Positions 6,491 through 10,469 of a stretch of 10,469 bases of DNA are shown one piece after another. Source of the stretch: Altererythrobacter sp. (lineage in GTDB: Bacteria; Pseudomonadota; Alphaproteobacteria; Sphingomonadales; Sphingomonadaceae). The notes below the pieces were generated by a model. It made no database searches, had not been told where the DNA came from, and saw only the letters and a program-made list of their open reading frames with translations. Made by a program: the position numbers and the translations under genes. Position 1 is the stretch's first letter. Each line of letters opens with the position of its first letter. The DNA lies in NCBI GenBank assembly GCA_023299945.1, contig JALZVZ010000242.1, positions 1-10,469 on the forward strand, written 5' to 3'.

Positions 6491-7162
6491 ATGGAGAATC
6501 TGAACGATTGGCTCAAAGTTACCGGCATTTTCGGTCTGATGGCTGCCATCCTTACTGGTACAGGTGAGTTCCTACTCCATTTCGATCCGCAGGCTCGCTT
6601 TACCGATGGGCTCGCCTTCTTTGAAGGTATCAGCGAAAACCGCAGCAATTGGGGGCATTTTCTCGGGGTTATCGGCGCCCCACTCTATGCAATTGGCGGG
6701 TTTCACATCTTCCTGATGCTGCGATCAGCCAACCCGCGCTGGGCATTCATTCTGTTCTTAGTGATGGCTTATGGCTGCGCGATGGGCGGCGTGTGGATAG
6801 GGTCGCGCGCATCGATCAGCGCCATCGTCAACGCGCCGCAATATGCTGATCTCGGCAATCTCGTGCAATTGTATGATTTGCGCTACGAGACGCTTCTCAA
6901 CGTCACGCGTGCCGCGATCTTGATTGTATCGATTATCTATATCTGGCTAACCGCCACAGGCCGCAGCGCCTATCCAAAATGGATGGCATTCTTCAATCCG
7001 ATTGTCTTGCTGCTATTCAGCTTCGCCGTGTGGCTCACTGTGCCGGATATCGGCAAATATATGATGCCGATTGCTCTCAATATCGGCTTTGGTATCTTCT
7101 TTGCACTGTCCTTGCAGTTTACTGGCACGCAGTCGCACAACCCAACCACTGAAAGGCAATAA
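6491..7162 (+). CDS. Six-helix integral membrane protein of unknown function (DUF6796-like)
   Basis: The 223-residue inner-membrane protein has about six predicted helices, near residues 9-25, 54-77, 83-105, 136-154, 164-183 and 190-210. Polar features in or next to the helices include GEFLLHFD (25-32), NWGHFLGVIGAPLYAIGGFH (53-72) and the aromatic and charged loop QLYDLRYETLLN (126-137). The GxxLLxFD and GHxLGxxGxPLY patterns recall the uncharacterised DUF6796 family; this is recognition from memory and not certain. An open frame extends upstream to a TTG at 6464, but ATG 6491 is chosen because AAGGA at 6477-6481 is well spaced from it. It is first of three close genes, only 3 nt before the FG-GAP protein gene, so co-translation is likely. 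It could be a membrane partner for the surface-exposed propeller protein. No catalytic motif was seen. Confidence 0.8.
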   Translation: MENLNDWLKVTGIFGLMAAILTGTGEFLLHFDPQARFTDGLAFFEGISENRSNWGHFLGVIGAPLYAIGGFHIFLMLRSANPRWAFILFLVMAYGCAMGGVWIGSRASISAIVNAPQYADLGNLVQLYDLRYETLLNVTRAAILIVSIIYIWLTATGRSAYPKWMAFFNPIVLLLFSFAVWLTVPDIGKYMMPIALNIGFGIFFALSLQFTGTQSHNPTTERQ

Positions 7163-7165
7163 GCC

Positions 7166-8782
7166 ATGGGTAAATTCTTGAAACGCACAGCCCTTGGCTT
7201 GATCATGCTTGTGGTCGGCTTAATTCTCATGGTTTGTATCATGATGATGCTCGACAACCGCATCGATTACGATGTGTCGACCGAAGGGGTCGATGTTCCA
7301 ACATTCACTGCGCAGGACATCGAATGGGATCAGACCCACGATAACGACACCACTCTGCCATTCATGGCCAGTGCGGTGATCGACGTGGACGGCGATGGCA
7401 CAGAAGAACTATTCCTCGGTGGAAGCCGGACCCAGGACGATGCCCTGTTCAAATTCGCCGATGGAACCATGACTGAAGTCGAAGGTAGCGGGATCACCAA
7501 AGCGGATGGCGAGGCCAGCCACGGTGCAACGGTTCTGGATGTCGACGCGGATGGCGATGATGATCTGCTGGTTTCGCGCACTGACGGCATTTGGCTCAAT
7601 CTGAACGAAGGCGGTGTTTTTACGCCGCAAAAGCTCAACGCCGAAATGCCCGAAGGAACGACAGCACTCGGTATTGCCGTTGCGGACATCAACCGTGACG
7701 GACATTTCGACATGTATATCGGCGGGTATATTCGCAAGGATTTGGTCGAAGGACAGAACATCTTCAACAAGCCGAACTACGGCGGTTCAAGCCAAATGTT
7801 CCTTAATAACGGTGACAACACCTTCACCAATGCCACCGAAGCGACGGGGCTAACCTACATTCACAACACCTTCATGGGTATCTTCGTCGACGTCGATGAA
7901 GACGGCTTTGAGGATCTCGTAACCGTCCATGACACGGGCCAAGTTCGCACATGGCGCAACAATGGCGACATGACATTCGCCAATCTCCCCAACCCCAACA
8001 GCAATTTTAACAGCTATCCGATGGGGATTGCGGTTGGCGATTATAGCGGTGACGGACGGGTCGACTTCTTCTTTTCAAATGTGGGTTCAACCCCGCCGCG
8101 CTTCATGATCAGGGGCGACACGACCGAAGATCAAGAAGTCGAATGGGAATGGCTGCTGTTCCGCAATGAGGGTGGCTTTGCATTCTCTGAGCAAGCCGAT
8201 GCTGCGAAGGTCGCAAACTATGAGTTCAGCTGGGGTGCTGCGTTTGAAGACCTCAATCTGGACGGGCGCGAAGATTTGATTGTGTCGGAGAATTATGTTG
8301 GACTGCCTACACATAATATCGAAATGTTACGCGGGCCAGGTCGACTGCTCATCCAGAATACCGCAGGCGAATTTGCCGCAGTCGGAGCAGAGGCTGGAGT
8401 CGTCAACAAACGATATTCGATCGCACCAGTAACCGCAGACTTCAACAATGATGGCCGGCCAGATATCGTCCATGTGAACATTGGAGGTCGATCGCAATTG
8501 TTCCTGTCTGAACCCGGAAGCGGCACTTCATTGAAGGTCAAATTGCCCAACCAAATTGAATCGGTTGGCGCCAAAGTGACCGTGACAATGGTTGATGGCT
8601 CGACTCAATCAAAATGGTTCATCCGCGGCGAAGGTCTTGTGTCTGATAGCTCGCCAATTCTGATCTTCGGATTGGGTGAGCAGGACGCAAGTTCGGTAAC
8701 AGTCGACTATCTGGTCGGAGAGGAATCGGTTTTCGATGGTCCATTTCAAAACGGAATGGTCACCGTAGCGGCAACTCCATGA
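7166..8782 (+). CDS. Membrane-anchored FG-GAP/VCBS seven-repeat propeller protein with ASPIC/UnbV domain
   Basis: The 538-residue protein has one hydrophobic segment at about residues 8-29 preceded by KFLKR. This is an uncleaved signal anchor or signal peptide that places the rest in the periplasm. Seven Ca-binding-loop motifs of the type DxDxDG follow, beginning at Asp73, Asp125, Asp174, Asp242, Asp292, Asp362 and Asp425, each leading into a hydrophobic strand (for example ELFLGGS, DMYIGGY, DLIVSENY). Seven repeats fit a complete seven-bladed FG-GAP/VCBS (integrin-alpha-like) propeller. The C-terminal region, about 453-515, matches the ASPIC/UnbV domain: SLKVKLPN, SVGAKVTVTMVDGS, GEGLVSDSSPILIFGLG and a final VTVDYLVGEES. 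This architecture, found in CRTAC1-like proteins, is linked to extracellular binding and adhesion; the ligand is unknown. The start has AAAGG at 7151-7155. The stop overlaps the next gene by 4 nt (ATGA). Confidence 0.9.
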   Translation: MGKFLKRTALGLIMLVVGLILMVCIMMMLDNRIDYDVSTEGVDVPTFTAQDIEWDQTHDNDTTLPFMASAVIDVDGDGTEELFLGGSRTQDDALFKFADGTMTEVEGSGITKADGEASHGATVLDVDADGDDDLLVSRTDGIWLNLNEGGVFTPQKLNAEMPEGTTALGIAVADINRDGHFDMYIGGYIRKDLVEGQNIFNKPNYGGSSQMFLNNGDNTFTNATEATGLTYIHNTFMGIFVDVDEDGFEDLVTVHDTGQVRTWRNNGDMTFANLPNPNSNFNSYPMGIAVGDYSGDGRVDFFFSNVGSTPPRFMIRGDTTEDQEVEWEWLLFRNEGGFAFSEQADAAKVANYEFSWGAAFEDLNLDGREDLIVSENYVGLPTHNIEMLRGPGRLLIQNTAGEFAAVGAEAGVVNKRYSIAPVTADFNNDGRPDIVHVNIGGRSQLFLSEPGSGTSLKVKLPNQIESVGAKVTVTMVDGSTQSKWFIRGEGLVSDSSPILIFGLGEQDASSVTVDYLVGEESVFDGPFQNGMVTVAATP

Positions 8783-9162
8783 ATGGTAGCACCGTCCTTA
8801 GGGGCGCCGCGGCATTAGTGGCGGCCTATGGAGCTTATGCAGCATTAGAGATCACACTATCCCATGTTGGCGGGGTTGAACCTTGCCCCACCATTGTTGG
8901 TGTGCCTGCATGTATTGTTGTGCTGATTGGCTATCTCGCAATGCTGCTAGCGATCATCAGGCCGCATCGCCTGACGTTCTTTGCAGGGTGGTTGCCGGTA
9001 TTCTTGCTTGCGGCGAGCGGTGTTGCAGGTGAAATCCTGTCTGACGGCCCGATCTGTCCGCAAACGGAAACCGGCATTCCAAAATGCTACTTCTCGTTTG
9101 GGCTGTCGCTTTTGCTCGGCGTTGCGGGCTACTTCATTACCAAGCCAAAGACGGCATTATAG
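8779..9162 (+). CDS. Small four-helix membrane protein with two cysteine pairs
   Basis: The 127-residue protein has helices at about 7-27, 45-60, 65-84 and 104-120. The loop between helices 1 and 2 holds CPTIVGVPAC (Cys36, Cys45), and the loop between helices 3 and 4 holds CPQTETGIPKC (Cys93, Cys103). The two loops share the pattern CP-x(3-4)-G-[VI]-P-x-C, suggesting an internal duplication of a two-helix unit. By topology both loops lie on the same side. Four helices with two same-side Cys pairs recall the layout of DsbB-type thiol oxidoreductases, but there is no CxxC motif and no sequence match is claimed. The start overlaps the FG-GAP stop (ATGA at 8779-8782), showing translational coupling. 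I do not recognise the family. It ends 8 bp before the second IS remnant. Confidence 0.8.
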   Translation: MNGSTVLRGAAALVAAYGAYAALEITLSHVGGVEPCPTIVGVPACIVVLIGYLAMLLAIIRPHRLTFFAGWLPVFLLAASGVAGEILSDGPICPQTETGIPKCYFSFGLSLLLGVAGYFITKPKTAL

Positions 9163-9170
9163 AATGCGGA

Positions 9171-9187
9171 GGTCTTGTTAGACTAAC
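9171..9187 (+). repeat. Left terminal inverted repeat of IS6-family remnant B
   Basis: GGTCTTGTTAGACTAAC matches the left end of remnant A (GGTGTTGTCAGACTAAC) at 15 of 17 positions. Confidence 0.72.
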
Positions 9188-9226
9188 GAAGCATTTTTGA
9201 TCTGAAGGGCTTTCGTCACTGGCGGG

Positions 9227-9415
9227 ATGCATTATCTATGGCGGGCTGGCGATCAAGAAGACGAAATTCTAGAAAGCTATGTCATTAAAAAGCGGGATAA
9301 AAAGGCGGCGCTAAAGTCCCTTCGCAAGGCGCCGAGGCGGCACGGACTAGCGGAGAAGATCTCAACCTACCCTGCTGCGATGCGCGAATTCGGTAATGAA
9401 AGCTGCCGAGGATAG
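9227..9415 (+). pseudogene. IS6-family transposase, central fragment
   Basis: The 62-codon frame reads HYLWRAGDQEDEILESYVIK, then a KRDKKAALKSLRKA stretch, then PAAMREFGNES. These match the family core HYLWRAVDxxGEVLExxVTKxRDKxAALKFLKKAxxRHGxPEKIVTDGLRSYxAAMxExGN. The first catalytic Asp position is kept (GDQE), but the TDGLRSY segment that carries the second Asp has collapsed to STYPAAM, a small in-frame deletion. The N-terminal domain and the C-terminal NNRxENSH part with the last Glu are missing. The frame ends at TAG 9413-9415, inside the right inverted repeat. The ATG at 9227 is an internal Met and not a real start. It is inactive. Confidence 0.82.
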
Positions 9416-9427
9416 TCTGACGGCACC
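9411..9427 (-). repeat. Right terminal inverted repeat of IS6-family remnant B
   Basis: GATAGTCTGACGGCACC, reverse-complemented, gives GGTGCCGTCAGACTATC, which matches the left end of remnant A at 14 of 17 positions. The similarity continues inward as CTCGGCAG, also present next to the left end of A (5899-5906 as CTCGGCAG), so the repeated end may be longer than 17 bp. Confidence 0.7.
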
Positions 9428-9460
9428 GAACTGCTAAACAAGCGACCCACGATTAAGAAT

Positions 9461-9545
9461 ATACCAATCTCATATACCGCTAATGTGTTGCTTTGATGGC
9501 ACATACGCATACCAGTGTGGTTGACAGAAGAATTGAAATTGGTAT
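9461..9545. promoter_or_regulatory. Repeated ATACCA/TGGTAT words: candidate operator sites
   Basis: ATACCAAT occurs at 9461-9468 and its exact inverse ATTGGTAT at 9538-9545, overlapping the proposed -10 box. ATACC recurs at 9474-9478 and ATACCA at 9509-9514. ACCAGTGTGGT at 9511-9521 is an interrupted palindrome that touches the proposed -35 box. This concentration of one word in both orientations around a promoter suggests binding of a dimeric regulator, possibly with looping, controlling the TonB receptor at 9595. The regulator is not in the window. Confidence 0.4.
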
Positions 9546-9548
9546 TTT
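9521..9548 (+). promoter_or_regulatory. Candidate sigma70 promoter of the second TonB receptor
   Basis: TTGACA at 9521-9526 is a perfect -35 hexamer. TATTTT at 9543-9548 is an acceptable -10 with 16-bp spacing. It lies 46 bp before the ATG at 9595 and is followed by a good Shine-Dalgarno AGGGAG at 9582-9587. It is the clearest promoter in the window. Confidence 0.55.
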
Positions 9549-9594
9549 CTTCCGGAATCTTAGTAAAAACAATGAATACCCAGGGAGAACACAA

Positions 9595-10469
9595 ATGAGT
9601 TTCAAGCGCATGGAAGGCGGCCGCTCGGCTGCAACCAGCACTCCGCACTTCAAAAAACTGCTGCTATCCACAGCCATCGTCCCGGCGATGTTGCTGCCAA
9701 TGTCAGCGGCCCATGCGCAGGATGCAGCTCCTGATGCATCATCAGACGCTGCTGAAGAAAACGCCATTGTCGTGACCGGCTTTCGCAGCTCGCTGCAAAG
9801 CGCGCTCCAAGAAAAACGCAATGCAGACAGTCTGATCGAAGTTATTCAGGCCGAAGACATTGGCAAATTGCCCGATCAAAACCTTGCTGAAGTTCTTGAG
9901 AATGTCACAGGCGTTCAAATCACTCGGACAGCCGGTGTTGGTACTGGCGTCCAAATTCGCGGTACCAATGACAACCGCACCGCCATCAACGGCGTGACAA
10001 CACTGGGTTCAGGTACTGGCCGTGGCGGTATCAACTTCGAAGATGTAAACGCAGCGATCATCTCATCGGTTGAAGTGATTAAGGCGCCTCAGGCGCTGGA
10101 CATTGAAGGCGCTGTTGGCGGCACAATTAACCTGCGCACTATTCGCCCGCTTGAACTTACTGAAACGCTGCTCGCTGTTCGTGTGCAGGGTGAATATGCT
10201 GAGCTGGCAGACACAGTCACACCGCGCCTGTCGGCAAGCTTTGGGGACAATTGGTCAACCGGCGCTGGCGACATGGGTTTCGTCATTTCTGCAAGCTATG
10301 CTGAGCAAGAGGCGGTGTCTTTCCGTCCCCGCGTCGATCGTGATACGCTGATTGCACAAGGCAGCGGTGTTGATGCTGCTGGCAATCCTGGTCCTGCGTT
10401 TGATTATCTCGGTATTCAATTCCTCAACCAAGAGCTTGAGAACTTTGAGTTCGAAACGATCAACCTCTC
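9595..10469 (+). CDS. TonB-dependent receptor, N-terminal part (runs off the window)
   Basis: The frame from ATG 9595 stays open to the window end: 291 codons plus two bases with no stop. The signal peptide spans about residues 1-41 with a long polar, basic N-terminus, a hydrophobic core (KLLLSTAIVPAMLLPMSA) and a cut after AHA. A TonB box is present at 57-64 (AIVVTGFR). The plug carries the characteristic stretch SLQSALQEKRNADSLIEVIQ, then AEDIGKLPDQNLAEVLENVTGVQI, IRGTNDNRTAINGV, VEVIKAPQALDIEGAVGG and TINLRTIRP. This is the TonB-receptor subclass abundant in Caulobacter, Xanthomonas and sphingomonads, often linked to carbohydrate or oligomer uptake. It is a different class from the receptor at 2310. 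The Shine-Dalgarno is AGGGAG at 9582-9587. Full receptors of this type have about 900-1000 residues, so most of the barrel is missing here. The substrate is unknown. Confidence 0.92.
   Translation, partial: MSFKRMEGGRSAATSTPHFKKLLLSTAIVPAMLLPMSAAHAQDAAPDASSDAAEENAIVVTGFRSSLQSALQEKRNADSLIEVIQAEDIGKLPDQNLAEVLENVTGVQITRTAGVGTGVQIRGTNDNRTAINGVTTLGSGTGRGGINFEDVNAAIISSVEVIKAPQALDIEGAVGGTINLRTIRPLELTETLLAVRVQGEYAELADTVTPRLSASFGDNWSTGAGDMGFVISASYAEQEAVSFRPRVDRDTLIAQGSGVDAAGNPGPAFDYLGIQFLNQELENFEFETINL

Larger units (their letters stand above)
9171..9427 (+). mobile_element. Internally deleted IS6-family insertion sequence (remnant B)
   Basis: A 257-bp segment with inverted ends very like those of remnant A holds only the central part of an IS6-family transposase. 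The retained part is nearly complementary to that kept by A: B has the middle and A has the two ends, and they overlap only around the GNES/GGES codons. Both read in the same direction. No 8-bp target duplication is visible (AATGCGGA before, GAACTGCT after). It lies between the stop of the four-helix protein (9162) and the promoter region of the second TonB receptor. Confidence 0.75.

Noticed and set aside
1..10469. CRISPR array, tRNA, rRNA or phage genes
   Set aside because: No regularly spaced direct repeats, no cloverleaf-like sequence and no phage structural or integrase motifs were seen.

Overview
The window looks like a chromosomal segment of a marine or aquatic sphingomonad-type alphaproteobacterium. 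The evidence is two large TonB-dependent receptors of the Sphingomonadales/Caulobacterales kind, a TetR regulator next to a carotenoid-oxygenase-family enzyme, alphaproteobacterial-looking Shine-Dalgarno sites, and moderate GC (by eye a little above 50%). Almost everything is encoded on the + strand. No tRNA, rRNA, CRISPR array or phage gene was seen.

Layout. (1) Positions 1-184 are non-coding and hold palindromes and an A/T-flanked hairpin. (2) Positions 185-5856 form a regulated uptake-and-catabolism cluster: a TetR/AcrR repressor, a candidate palindromic operator, a 13-codon upstream ORF overlapping the next start, a carotenoid-oxygenase-family dioxygenase with its four iron-binding histidines, a complete outer-membrane TonB receptor, a strong hairpin terminator, and an HSL-type alpha/beta-hydrolase. 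A plausible reading is that the receptor imports a bulky hydrophobic compound, the dioxygenase cleaves a C=C bond, the esterase acts on the substrate or a product, and TetR senses the ligand. The substrate is unknown. (3) Positions 5883-6319 are an internally deleted IS6-family insertion sequence with both inverted repeats. (4) Positions 6491-9162 are a tightly packed three-gene unit of membrane or envelope proteins: a six-helix membrane protein, a membrane-anchored seven-repeat FG-GAP/VCBS protein with a C-terminal ASPIC/UnbV domain, and a four-helix protein with two cysteine pairs. (5) Positions 9171-9427 are a second, differently deleted IS6-family remnant with matching inverted repeats in the same orientation. 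(6) Positions 9428-9594 are a promoter/operator region for a second TonB receptor, which starts at 9595 and runs off the right end of the window.

The most interesting structure is the three-gene unit bracketed by two decayed, same-orientation IS6-family remnants. This resembles the fossil of an IS6-type pseudo-compound transposon. The three genes are translationally linked (3-nt gap, then a 4-nt overlap) and I do not recognise them as a named system.
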